Assembly: GCA_035317605.1 (NCBI GenBank)
Contig: DATHGT010000131.1
Coordinates: 1-13,504, forward strand
DNA from: DATHGT01 sp035317605
GTDB taxonomy: Bacteria > Methylomirabilota > Methylomirabilia > Rokubacteriales > CSP1-6
DNA length: 13,504 nucleotides
Reading direction: 5' to 3'
A program made the position numbers and the translations under genes. The first letter of the stretch is position 1. Every line of letters begins with the position of its first letter. A model generated the notes under the pieces. That model saw only the letters and a program-made list of their open reading frames with translations, did no database searches and was not told the DNA's origin. Of the stretch, positions 1 to 7,203 are shown piece after piece.

Positions 1-781
1 CCGCGAGCATCAGGGCCAGGCCCGGAAACAGCGCGACCCACCACTCGCCGGAGACCATGAACGCCGCACCGTCGGCGACCATGATGCCCCACTCCGGGAG
101 GGGCGGACGCACGCCGAGGCCGATGAACGACAGCCCCGCCGCGTTCAGGATGGCCCACCCCATGTTCAACGAAAGCTGCACCATCATCGGCGGCAGACAG
201 TTGGGGAAGATGTGAAACGCCAGCACGCGGGCCGGTCCGTTGCCGGCCAGCCGCGCGGCCTCGACGTAGCCGGCCTCGCGGCGGACGTTGGTCTCGGCGC
301 GGGCCATGCGCGCGTAGAACGGCAGGTTGATGATCGCGGTGGCGTAGACCACGTTGGCCACGGTGTTGCCGAGCGCGGCCACGATGGCCATGGCCAGCAC
401 GAACAGCGGGAAGGCCATGATCGTGTCCACCACGCGCGAGACCAGCCGCTCCGTCCATCCGCCGAAGAAGCCGGCGCAGGTGCCGGCGAGGCTGCCGAGC
501 GCGAACGAGAGCGCGACCGCGGAGAGCGAGATCGCGAAGTCGAGCCGGGTCGCGACCATCACCCGGCTCAGGATGTCGCGGCCGACCTGGTCGGTGCCGA
601 ACCAGTGCGCGCGGGACGGGGCTTCCAGCTTGCGCGCGGCGTTGCTGGCCAGCGGATCGTGCGGGGCCAGCGCGGGACCGAGCACGGCCAGCGTCACGAA
701 ACCCAGCAGCAGCACGAAGGCGCCGAGCGTCACCGGGTTCTCGGTGAGGACGTAGCGCGCGTGCCGGAGGGCCGCGATCAC
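1..781 (-). CDS. ABC peptide/nickel-type transporter permease, DppC-like (3' end off window)
   Basis: Inner-membrane permease subunit of an oligopeptide/dipeptide/nickel-family ABC importer, partner of the DppB-type permease just upstream. I translated it from a GTG at 781 that overlaps the upstream stop by 4 bp (GTGA), the usual arrangement for coupled permease genes. The 260 visible residues show a short cytoplasmic start, a first membrane segment near residues 18-38, and the family motif HWFGTDQVGRDILSRV at about 59-74. Further hydrophobic segments follow. The cytoplasmic EAA loop (YVEAARLAG to FPN) at about 172-194 contacts the ATPase, followed by LSFIGLGVRPPLPEWG at about 217-232. DppC proteins are usually about 280-300 residues, so only the last 20-40 residues are missing to the left. 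The substrate cannot be read from the permease. The family call is secure. Confidence 0.93.
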   Translation of the reverse strand, partial: MIAALRHARYVLTENPVTLGAFVLLLGFVTLAVLGPALAPHDPLASNAARKLEAPSRAHWFGTDQVGRDILSRVMVATRLDFAISLSAVALSFALGSLAGTCAGFFGGWTERLVSRVVDTIMAFPLFVLAMAIVAALGNTVANVVYATAIINLPFYARMARAETNVRREAGYVEAARLAGNGPARVLAFHIFPNCLPPMMVQLSLNMGWAILNAAGLSFIGLGVRPPLPEWGIMVADGAAFMVSGEWWVALFPGLALMLA

Positions 782-1803
782 GCTTCGATCCTGACCCGGA
801 CGTCGATGATCCCGTAGAGCACGTCGATGGCGAGATTCAACAGCACGTAGAGCGAGGCCATCACCAGCACGAAGCCCTGCACGGGCGCGTAGTCGGAGGC
901 GATCAGCGCTTCGAGCGCGTACGACCCCACGCCCGGCCACGCGAAGACCTTCTCGACCACCACGTTGGCCCCGAGCAGGAACGAGAACACCATGCCGAGC
1001 AGGGTGACCACGGGCAGCAGCGCGTTGCGGAGCGCGTAGGTGTAGAGGACGGTCGCGGGACTGAGCCCGCTGGCTCGCGCGGTGCGGACGAAATCGCTGG
1101 ACAGCACGCCGAGCATGGCGGCGCGGGTCATCCGCGCGATCGGGGCCAGCGCGAAGACGCCCAGGGTCAAGGTCGGCAGCGCGAGCTGCCGGGCCGCGGC
1201 CACGAAGATCGTGCCGTCGCCGGCGAGCGCGCTGTCGACGAGGAAGGAGCCGGTGACCGTGCGCGGCGGCGACGAGAACGCGTCGAGCCGGCCGAGCGGC
1301 GGCGGGGCCCAGCCGAGCTGGTAGTAGAAGACGTACACGAGCAGCAGCCCCGTGAAGAAGATCGGCAGCGAGACGCCGGCGGTGGTGAGCATGCGCGAGA
1401 GGTGATCGATCCACGATCCCGGCCGCGTGGCCGAGAGGATGCCGAGGGGCAGCGCCACCGACACGGCGAACAGCAAGCCGCACGCGGTGAGCTCGAGCGA
1501 CGCGGGCAGGCGGGCGAGCAAGTCCGCCCGCACGGGCTGACCGGTGGTCAGCGAGCGGCCGAGGTCACCGCGGGCAAGGTCGCGGACGTACACGATGAAC
1601 TGCTCGGGCAGGCTCTTGTCGAGGCCGAGCTTCACCCGGATCTCCTCGACGGCCTGCTGGGTCGCGGCCGGTCCCGCGAAGAACGCGGCGGGATCGCCGG
1701 GCAGCGCGCGGTTCAAGAGGAACGTCACCACCACCACGCCCGCGATGCCGGGAAGGGCGGCGGCGAGCCGGCGCAGCACCATCCGAAGCAGGGACGCCCT
1801 CAT
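778..1803 (-). CDS. ABC peptide/nickel-type transporter permease, DppB-like
   Basis: A 341-residue inner-membrane permease, typical DppB length. Residues 12-31 form the first membrane helix, followed by the NRALPGDPA motif (31-39) that marks this family. The periplasmic loop has KLGLDKSLPEQF (58-69) and GDLGRSL (79-85). Five further hydrophobic stretches follow. The EAA coupling loop is at about 238-266 (FVRTARASGLS then ALRNALLPVVT), and VEKVFAWPGVGSYAL lies at 283-297. The gene lies 28 bp downstream of a binding-protein gene and overlaps the next permease by 4 bp, so the three form one operon. The start ATG at 1803 has only a weak ribosome site, consistent with coupling to the upstream gene. 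The family is clear. Peptide, amino-acid derivative, nickel or other small-molecule substrates are all possible. Confidence 0.95.
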   Translation of the reverse strand: MRASLLRMVLRRLAAALPGIAGVVVVTFLLNRALPGDPAAFFAGPAATQQAVEEIRVKLGLDKSLPEQFIVYVRDLARGDLGRSLTTGQPVRADLLARLPASLELTACGLLFAVSVALPLGILSATRPGSWIDHLSRMLTTAGVSLPIFFTGLLLVYVFYYQLGWAPPPLGRLDAFSSPPRTVTGSFLVDSALAGDGTIFVAAARQLALPTLTLGVFALAPIARMTRAAMLGVLSSDFVRTARASGLSPATVLYTYALRNALLPVVTLLGMVFSFLLGANVVVEKVFAWPGVGSYALEALIASDYAPVQGFVLVMASLYVLLNLAIDVLYGIIDVRVRIEA

Positions 1804-1831
1804 CGTCAGTGAGGCCGTCCCACTTCGCGCG

Positions 1832-3427
1832 TCACTGCTTGGTGAGCGTGCGGAAATCCAGCTGGCGGTGAAACCAGTACTGGTAGCCCGTCACGCCCTT
1901 CTGCATCGCCACGTCGAGCGAGGGCTGCATGAGCGGCACCTTGGGGACGTCCGCCATCGCGATGCGCGTGAACGCGCGCACGGTCTCCGCGTACTTCTGG
2001 GGATCGCTCTCCTGGTGGGCGGCCTCGATCAGCTTGTCCATTTCCCCATTTTGATAGCTCGACGTGTTGAAGAGCGAGTTCTGCCCGTGATAGGTCCACA
2101 GAAAGAAGTACTCCGGGTAGTTGAGCCACCCGCCGAACTGGTTGATGAAGAGCGGCAGGTCCTTCTTGGCCAGCGCGCCCCGCCAGGTGGCCGGCGGGAT
2201 CTTGTTCAGCGTGGCCTTGATGCCGATCGCGGCCAGCGCCTCCTGGGCGAGCACGGCCGCGGGCTCGTAGATGGTCGCGTTGCCCAGGTCGAAGGACAGC
2301 GTGGTCTCGAACCCGTTCGGGTAACCCGCTTCGGCGAGCAGAGCCCTGGCGCGCGCGGGATCGGTCCGGTACGGGTTCAGCGACGGGTCGTACCCGGGCG
2401 TGTTGGTCGCGATGGGGACCGTCAGCAGCGCGCCGCGACCGAACATCGCGGCCTCGAAGATCTTGTCTCGCGGAACGGCGTGGGCCACGGCCTGGCGGAC
2501 TTTCACGTTGGCGAACGGCGGGTTCTTGGCGTTCATGCCCAGATAGATCAGCGCGTTCTCGACGGGCGTGCTGGCCACCGTGAGCTTGCCGCTGCGGGCC
2601 ATCTCCGCCACGTCCTTGGGCGGAAAGTCGACGGAGACGTCGGCATCGCCGCGCTCGATGAGCGCGCGCCGGTTGCCGGCCGACGGCACCTCCCGCACGA
2701 TCACCCGGCGGATCTTCGCGAGGGGGCCGGACTTCCACTCGTCGAAGCGCGTGTACACGGTCTCCTGTCCGGGCTTCCACGACTCCAGTCGGTAGGCGCC
2801 GCCGCCCGCCTCGTTGTTCTTCAGCCACTCCATGGCCCACGGATCCTTCTCGGTCGCGTTCTTCCTGACCAGCGTCGAATTGATGATGACCGGCACCGGG
2901 ACGGCCAGGTCGGGAAGCGTCCACTTGTCCTTGCGCAGGAAGTTCACGCGGAACGTGTGGTCGTCCACCGCCGCGAACTGCTCGGGCTTCTCGAGGGCGC
3001 CGGCCTTCATCTGGAACGTCGGGAAGCCGCCGACGCTGACCGCGCGGTCGAACGACCACTTCACGTCGCGCGCGGTCACCGCGGTGCCGTCGTGGAAGCG
3101 CGCGTCGCGGCGTAGCTTGAAGGTCACCGACATCCCGTCGGCGGCGACCTGCCAGCTCTCGGCTAGCTCCGGCTTGAGCACGGCGTGATCGTACGAGCGC
3201 GTGCCGTCGGCAAGCGTCTTCGTCCCGTGGGTGAGCAGTCGGTCGTACAGGTTCCACGAGGCGCCGTAGGTCCGGAAGTTGGCGCCGACGCCGTGGATGT
3301 CCATGCTGTTCGGTCCCGACTCGACGAGGACCAGCAGGGTCTCGCTGCGGCTCTGGGCCGGCGCCGGTGCGGGCAGGGCCAGCAGCAAGGTGAGGACGAT
3401 GGCAACGGCGCTGAACGTGGCGCTCAT
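1832..3427 (-). CDS. ABC transporter periplasmic substrate-binding protein, family 5 (copy 1)
   Basis: A 531-residue extracytoplasmic solute-binding protein of the peptide/nickel (SBP_bac_5) family, which delivers substrate to the two permeases encoded directly downstream. The family signature is present: AESWQVAADGMSVTFKLR followed by DARFHDG and VTARDVKWSFDRA, at about 89-129. The C-terminus carries GYQYWFHRQLDFRTL. I chose the ATG at 3427 because AGGAG lies 8 nt upstream. The predicted signal peptide then runs to the AxA-Q site near residue 25. Its n-region has no Lys or Arg, which is unusual. An in-frame GTG at 3505 would add 26 residues including an Arg-Arg pair, but has a poor ribosome site. 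The second copy at 11227-12825 is closely similar along its whole length, so this is a recent paralogue pair. Substrate unknown. Confidence 0.94.
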   Translation of the reverse strand: MSATFSAVAIVLTLLLALPAPAPAQSRSETLLVLVESGPNSMDIHGVGANFRTYGASWNLYDRLLTHGTKTLADGTRSYDHAVLKPELAESWQVAADGMSVTFKLRRDARFHDGTAVTARDVKWSFDRAVSVGGFPTFQMKAGALEKPEQFAAVDDHTFRVNFLRKDKWTLPDLAVPVPVIINSTLVRKNATEKDPWAMEWLKNNEAGGGAYRLESWKPGQETVYTRFDEWKSGPLAKIRRVIVREVPSAGNRRALIERGDADVSVDFPPKDVAEMARSGKLTVASTPVENALIYLGMNAKNPPFANVKVRQAVAHAVPRDKIFEAAMFGRGALLTVPIATNTPGYDPSLNPYRTDPARARALLAEAGYPNGFETTLSFDLGNATIYEPAAVLAQEALAAIGIKATLNKIPPATWRGALAKKDLPLFINQFGGWLNYPEYFFLWTYHGQNSLFNTSSYQNGEMDKLIEAAHQESDPQKYAETVRAFTRIAMADVPKVPLMQPSLDVAMQKGVTGYQYWFHRQLDFRTLTKQ

Positions 3428-3617
3428 GACGAGGTCTCCTGTGGTGGCAAATCGCCTGCCGCTCGACCGGGTGCTTTGCCTGCTCGCGGCTCGTGCACTG
3501 TTCACGTGATGCCCGATTTCGAGGCAGGAACGTAACACGAAGGACCGATCGACGCATCCGGATCGTCGCCGGCGGCTGCTTGACACGTCCGTCGGCGAAC
3601 GCTAGAAAGGCGCGTTC
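3428..3617. other. Divergent intergenic region between the ABC operon and the DUF1116 gene
   Basis: This 190-bp stretch separates two divergent transcription units, so it should carry a promoter for each. For the rightward unit there is a clear TTGACA box (listed separately). For the leftward unit I see no convincing -35/-10 pair. A sigma-54-like match at 3447-3460 is too close to the ribosome site to trust. I see no strong inverted repeat that would suggest an operator. Confidence 0.6.
3580..3608 (+). promoter_or_regulatory. Sigma-70-type promoter candidate for the DUF1116/FdrA cluster
   Basis: A perfect TTGACA (3580-3585) is followed by a 17-nt spacer and TAGAAA (3603-3608), which matches four of six positions of the -10 consensus. 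The -10 box ends only 9 nt before the ATG at 3618 and overlaps the Shine-Dalgarno-like AGAAAGG (3604-3610). If it is used, transcription would begin almost at the start codon and the mRNA would be leaderless or nearly so. If instead the AGAAAGG works as a ribosome site, the true promoter must be further upstream. Both cannot be fully functional together. Confidence 0.45.
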
Positions 3618-4898
3618 ATGGCCATCAGCATCGGGGCGGCGAACCGTGAAGCGCTCGAGCGCCTGTGCCGCGCGCGGCCGGCGTGGACGGGGATGACGAC
3701 CGCGCGCGAGGCGCTCGGGCTCACGGGCCGGTCGCTGCTGCACGCGGGGCCTCCGATCGCGTGGGAGCGCATGTGTCCGATCATGCACGGCGCGGTGATG
3801 TGCGCGATCCAGTACGAGGGCTGGGCGCCAACGCCGACCGATGCCGAGCGCCTCGCGGCGTCAGGGGAGGTCGCGTTCGCGCCCGCGCACTCGCGCGGCG
3901 CCGTCGCGCCCATGGCCGGTGTCATTTCTCCAGGCACTCCGCTGATCGAAGTCGAAGATCGCGCGAACGGGACCAAGGCGTGGTCGTTCATGGGCACCGG
4001 CCCCGGGCCTCAGCTTCGCTTCGGCGCCCACGGTCCCGAAGCACTCGCGCGCCTGGGCTGGAACCGCGACGTGATGGCGCCGGCCCTGTCGCGCGTGCTC
4101 GAGCGCGAGGGACCGCTCGATCTCGCCGCGCACATGGCGCAGGCGCTCGCCATGGGCGACGAGATGCACATGCGCAACGCCGCCTCGACCGCGCTGCTGA
4201 CCAAGGCGCTGGCCGGCCCCCTCGCGGCCGTGGTCGCCGACAGCGCCCAGCTCGAGCGCATGCTGCGCTTTTTCACGCGCGACAACGATCAGCACTTCCT
4301 CACCTGGGCGATGTGCGCTGCCAAGGCGGCCGCGCGGGCCATCGAAGGTATTCCGGGCTGCACAGTCGTCTCGATGATGGCGCGCAACGGGGTGGAGTTC
4401 GGCGTTCGCGTGGCCGGGCTCGGCGACCGCTGGTTCACCGGGCCGGCGAGCGTGGTCGCGGGGAGCTACTTCCCCGGGTTCACCGCGGCCGACGCCAACC
4501 GCGACGTGGGGGATTCCGCGATCATGGAGACCTACGGGCTCGGCGGGATGGCGATGGCCGCCTCTCCCGCGGTGACGCGGATCGTCGGCGCCAGGTCGGT
4601 GACCGACGCCATCGAGACCACGCGGCGGATGGGCGAGATCTGCGTGGGCCGCAACCCCACGTTCCCGATCGGCGTCCTGGACTGGGAGGGGACGCCGACC
4701 GGGATCGACATCCGCAAGGTCGTCGAGACCGGCGTCGTGCCCGCGATCAACACGGCCATCGCCCATCGCGACCTCGCGGTCGCGCGGATCATCGGCGCCG
4801 GGATTTCGACGCCGCCGCTCGATCCGTTCGTCGCCGCGCTCGTCGCGTTTGGCGAGGCTCACGCCGAGACGCGCTGGCCGAGCGCCGCCAAAAACTGA
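3618..4898 (+). CDS. DUF1116 protein, AllG/YlbE-like (putative oxamate carbamoyltransferase subunit)
   Basis: A 426-residue soluble protein of the DUF1116 family (E. coli YlbE/AllG and YahG). Recognisable blocks in order: LLHAGPPIAWERMCPIMHGA (40-59), a conserved PMAGVISPG (98-106), ALAMGDEMHMRN (176-187), MARNGVEFGVRV (254-265), GDSAIMETYGLGGMAMAASP (298-317), and the hallmark GTPTGIDIRKVVETG with PAINTAIAH (358-383). In E. coli, FdrA, YlbE and YlbF are reported to form oxamate carbamoyltransferase (AllFGH) of allantoin catabolism. That is family knowledge, and the exact substrate here is inferred. The length is close to that recalled for YlbE. YahG is longer because it carries an extra N-terminal domain, which here appears as a separate gene at 6397-6567. 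The ATG at 3618 has AGAAAGG 7 nt upstream. The stop TGA overlaps the FdrA ATG by one base (TGATG), so the two are translationally coupled. Confidence 0.9.
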   Translation: MAISIGAANREALERLCRARPAWTGMTTAREALGLTGRSLLHAGPPIAWERMCPIMHGAVMCAIQYEGWAPTPTDAERLAASGEVAFAPAHSRGAVAPMAGVISPGTPLIEVEDRANGTKAWSFMGTGPGPQLRFGAHGPEALARLGWNRDVMAPALSRVLEREGPLDLAAHMAQALAMGDEMHMRNAASTALLTKALAGPLAAVVADSAQLERMLRFFTRDNDQHFLTWAMCAAKAAARAIEGIPGCTVVSMMARNGVEFGVRVAGLGDRWFTGPASVVAGSYFPGFTAADANRDVGDSAIMETYGLGGMAMAASPAVTRIVGARSVTDAIETTRRMGEICVGRNPTFPIGVLDWEGTPTGIDIRKVVETGVVPAINTAIAHRDLAVARIIGAGISTPPLDPFVAALVAFGEAHAETRWPSAAKN

Positions 4899-6400
4899 TG
4901 CCCCTCCGCGCCGTCGTCCGGCGTTCTTCCTATCGCGATTCGATGGTGCTCATGCGTGTGGCCGAGGCGGTGCGCGTGCTCCCCGGCGTCCGTGAGGCCG
5001 CCGTGCTGATGGGCACGCCCGCGAACCACGAGCTGCTGGCGTCGGCGGGGCTCGCCACGACGGAGACCAAGGACGCCGCGCCGGGTGATCTCATGATCGC
5101 GGTGCTCGCCGACACCGAGTCCGCGGCCGAAGCGGGACTGGCCGAGGCCGAGCGCGTGCTCGCCGAGCGACGAGCGAGCGTGGAGCCCGCCGGACGCTCA
5201 CTCCCACGCACGCTCGACGGCGCGCTCCGCCAGATGCCGGACGCGAACCTCGCCGCGATCTCGGTCCCCGGCGAGTACGCGGCGTTCGAGGCTCAGCGCG
5301 CGCTCCGGCGCGGCCTCCACGTGTTTCTCTTCAGCGACAACGTCACGCTGGAGGACGAGATCGCGCTCAAGCGCCTGGCCGTCGAGCGCGGCCTCCTGTG
5401 CATGGGACCGGATTGCGGGACCGCGTACATCGGCGGCGTCGGTCTCGGCTTCGCCAACGTGGTGCCCCGCGGACGCGTGGGATGCGTCGCGGCATCGGGC
5501 ACCGGACTTCAGGCCGTGGTCGCGAGGCTGGCCGCCCTCGGCGAGGGCGTGTCGCACGCCATCGGGGTCGGCGGACGCGATCTGTCCGCCGAGGTCGGCG
5601 GCGCGATGACCGTGCCGGCGCTCGAAGCACTCGCCGCCGACGCGACGACCGAGATCATCGTGGTGATCGGCAAGCCTGCGGCGCCGGAGATCGTCCCCCG
5701 GCTCGAGACCGCGATCGCCCGCATCGCCAAGCCCGTGGTCGTCTGCTGTCTCGGCGCGACGCCCGCGGGATCGGCCGCGGGGCGGTGGGTGAGCACCCTC
5801 GAGGACGCGGCTGAGCTGGCGCTCGCGACGCTGCGCGGGCAAACGTGGAGTCCCCGCATGTTCACCGATCCTGCTGACGTGCGGGCGCGACTGCCGCGAG
5901 CGCGCGGGCCGCGCGGGACGATCCTCGGCCTCTACACCGGGGGGACGCTCGCCCACGAGGCCGGCCTCGTGCTCGCCCCGCTCGTGGGTGCCGATGCCTA
6001 TCGCCTCGTCGATCTCGGCGGCGACGAGTTCACGCGCGGCCGCCCGCATCCGATGATCGATCCCTCGGCTCGCGCCGCGCACGTCCGCCAGGCCGGTGAA
6101 TCGGGCGACGTCGGCGTGCTGCTGGTCGACCTCGTGCTCGGTCGCGCCGTCCATCCCGACCCCGCCACGCCGCTGGCCGAGGCGATCTACGACGCGCGGC
6201 GTGCCGCCGCCGCGCGGGGACGCGAGCTCGGTGTCGTGGCATCGGTCGTCGGCACCGACGGCGATCCCCAGGATCTCCGCCGTCAGACCGCGACGCTTCA
6301 GGCCGCGGGCGTGGAGGTGTTGCCCTCGAACGCCCAGGCCGCGCGCTTCGCGGCCTTGCTGATCCGTCCCGACCTCGACCGTTCGTTGCTGGGATCGTGA
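4898..6400 (+). CDS. fdrA: FdrA family protein (AllF-like; acyl-CoA synthetase/carbamoyltransferase subunit)
   Basis: A 500-residue cytoplasmic protein related to the succinyl-CoA synthetase alpha fold. Visible family motifs: LMGTPANHELLASAGL (37-52), CMGPDCGTAYIGGVGLGFAN (168-187), AASGTGLQAV (198-207), GVGGRDLS (223-230), IGKPAAPEI (257-265), GLYTGGTLAHEAG (344-356) and VDLGGDEFTRGRPHPMIDP (371-389). FdrA (AllF) works with DUF1116 and DUF2877 partners in carbamoyl transfer from oxalurate/oxamate in E. coli. The open frame continues upstream to 3665, but everything before 4898 reads antiphase through the DUF1116 gene and is nonsense. The ATG at 4898 overlaps the previous stop. The protein is about 55 residues shorter than the length I recall for E. 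coli FdrA (555). The missing C-terminal piece seems to be the next small gene, which starts inside this stop codon. Confidence 0.9.
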   Translation: MPLRAVVRRSSYRDSMVLMRVAEAVRVLPGVREAAVLMGTPANHELLASAGLATTETKDAAPGDLMIAVLADTESAAEAGLAEAERVLAERRASVEPAGRSLPRTLDGALRQMPDANLAAISVPGEYAAFEAQRALRRGLHVFLFSDNVTLEDEIALKRLAVERGLLCMGPDCGTAYIGGVGLGFANVVPRGRVGCVAASGTGLQAVVARLAALGEGVSHAIGVGGRDLSAEVGGAMTVPALEALAADATTEIIVVIGKPAAPEIVPRLETAIARIAKPVVVCCLGATPAGSAAGRWVSTLEDAAELALATLRGQTWSPRMFTDPADVRARLPRARGPRGTILGLYTGGTLAHEAGLVLAPLVGADAYRLVDLGGDEFTRGRPHPMIDPSARAAHVRQAGESGDVGVLLVDLVLGRAVHPDPATPLAEAIYDARRAAAARGRELGVVASVVGTDGDPQDLRRQTATLQAAGVEVLPSNAQAARFAALLIRPDLDRSLLGS

Positions 6401-6567
6401 CGGCGCTCACCGGCGTCCTGGGTCAGCCCCCGCGGGTCGTCAACCTCGGCCTCGAGGTCTTCGCGGTCGAGATGGAGAGCGCGGGCGCGACGGTGGTCCA
6501 CGTCGACTGGCGCCCGCCCGCGGGCGGCCCCGCCGTCGCCGCCCTCCTCGCCCGATTGGACGATTAG
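6397..6567 (+). CDS. Small stand-alone 'FdrA domain' protein (56 aa), detached domain of FdrA/DUF1116
   Basis: A 56-codon frame starting with GTG that overlaps the fdrA stop by 4 bp (GTGA) and ends at TAG 6565-6567. The translation contains VVNLGLEVFAVEMESAGATV (14-33) and then VVHVDWRPPAGG (33-44). This is the conserved block that I recall at the N-terminus of longer DUF1116 proteins or the C-terminus of longer FdrA proteins. It is therefore a real gene although very short, probably a separate subunit or domain of the same enzyme complex. It is in the -1 frame relative to fdrA. I see no slippery heptamer, so coupled reinitiation is more likely than programmed frameshifting. A sequencing or natural frameshift that split a fused fdrA is the main alternative. 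Its 3' end overlaps the convergent methyltransferase gene by 4 bp. Confidence 0.8.
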   Translation: MTALTGVLGQPPRVVNLGLEVFAVEMESAGATVVHVDWRPPAGGPAVAALLARLDD

Positions 6568-7148
6568 CCGAGCTTCAGCGCGATCTCTTCGCCGTTGCCG
6601 ATCGGGACCGTCACCGTGAACAGCTGGGGGTGGGACTTCACGCGGTTCAGGTAGTCCACGAGCTCGTTGGCGTGCGAGGTGACGTTGTCGGCGACGAGCA
6701 TCCCGCCCGTTCGCAGCCGCGGGACGACCAACTCGAGATAGGTGAGGTAACTCGGGCGGTCCGCGTCGAGAAAGACGAGATCGAACGGACCCGACAGGGT
6801 CGCGAGCCTCTCGGCGGCCGGGCCCTCGACGATGTCGACCACGTCGGCGAGCCCGGCGCGGGCGAGGTTCGCGCGGGCCAGCGCGATCTTGTCCGGGTTG
6901 ACCTCGAGCGTGGTCACGCGGCCGCCCGTCGCGCGCGCGGCGTCCGCCAGCCAGATCGTCGAGAACGCGTTCGAGGTACCCACCTCGAGGATCCGCGTGG
7001 CGCGGGTGGCGCGGATCAGGATCCACAGTAGTCGCCCGGTGTCGCGCGTGACATTGAGCATGCGCCGCGGCCGCGCGGTCTCGCGCGCGTCGTTGTCCTC
7101 GCCGATCACGGCCAGCTTCTCCAGCAGCGCGAGCAACGCGTCGTCCAT
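6564..7148 (-). CDS. Class I SAM-dependent O-methyltransferase
   Basis: A 194-residue cytoplasmic methyltransferase with the Rossmann fold of the caffeoyl-CoA/catechol O-methyltransferase group. SAM-binding motif I is ILEVGTSNAFSTIWLA (53-68). The acidic motif II is VTTLEVNPDKIALARANL (78-95). The metal/SAM-site block is FDLVFLDADRPSYLTYLELV (122-141), with Asp128 and Asp130, followed by LRTGGMLVADNV (145-156), where Asp154-Asn155 normally complete the divalent metal site. The ATG at 7148 has GGAGG 5 nt upstream. It lies 55 bp downstream of the DUF2867 gene on the same strand and is probably co-transcribed with it. The acceptor substrate cannot be inferred. Its stop codon overlaps that of the convergent small gene, leaving no room for an ordinary intrinsic terminator between them. 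Confidence 0.9.
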   Translation of the reverse strand: MDDALLALLEKLAVIGEDNDARETARPRRMLNVTRDTGRLLWILIRATRATRILEVGTSNAFSTIWLADAARATGGRVTTLEVNPDKIALARANLARAGLADVVDIVEGPAAERLATLSGPFDLVFLDADRPSYLTYLELVVPRLRTGGMLVADNVTSHANELVDYLNRVKSHPQLFTVTVPIGNGEEIALKLG

Positions 7149-7203
7149 GGCTACCTCCAGCGGTGTCGCGACTCAGCGCCCGTTTCGCCGGCCCCCGCGG
7201 CGC

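Noticed and set aside
1544..3115. A 523-codon plus-strand open frame opposite the permease and binding-protein genes
   Set aside because: Low-complexity His/Arg/Val-rich translation antisense to two well-recognised genes.
3447..3460. Sigma-54-like GGCAGGCGATTTGC on the minus strand upstream of the first binding protein
   Set aside because: The match is decent, but the implied start would fall at or after the AGGAG ribosome site, about 8 nt before the ATG. A functional promoter there is unlikely unless the gene starts elsewhere.
1806..3788. A 660-codon open frame on the minus strand overlapping the first binding-protein gene in another frame
   Set aside because: Arg/Pro/Ala-rich translation with no recognisable domain, the usual high-GC shadow. 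The overlapping frame encodes a clear family-5 binding protein.
3665..4897. Upstream continuation of the fdrA frame through the DUF1116 gene
   Set aside because: The translation is Arg-rich nonsense, whereas the other frame encodes the conserved DUF1116 protein. The fdrA family similarity begins at the ATG at 4898.
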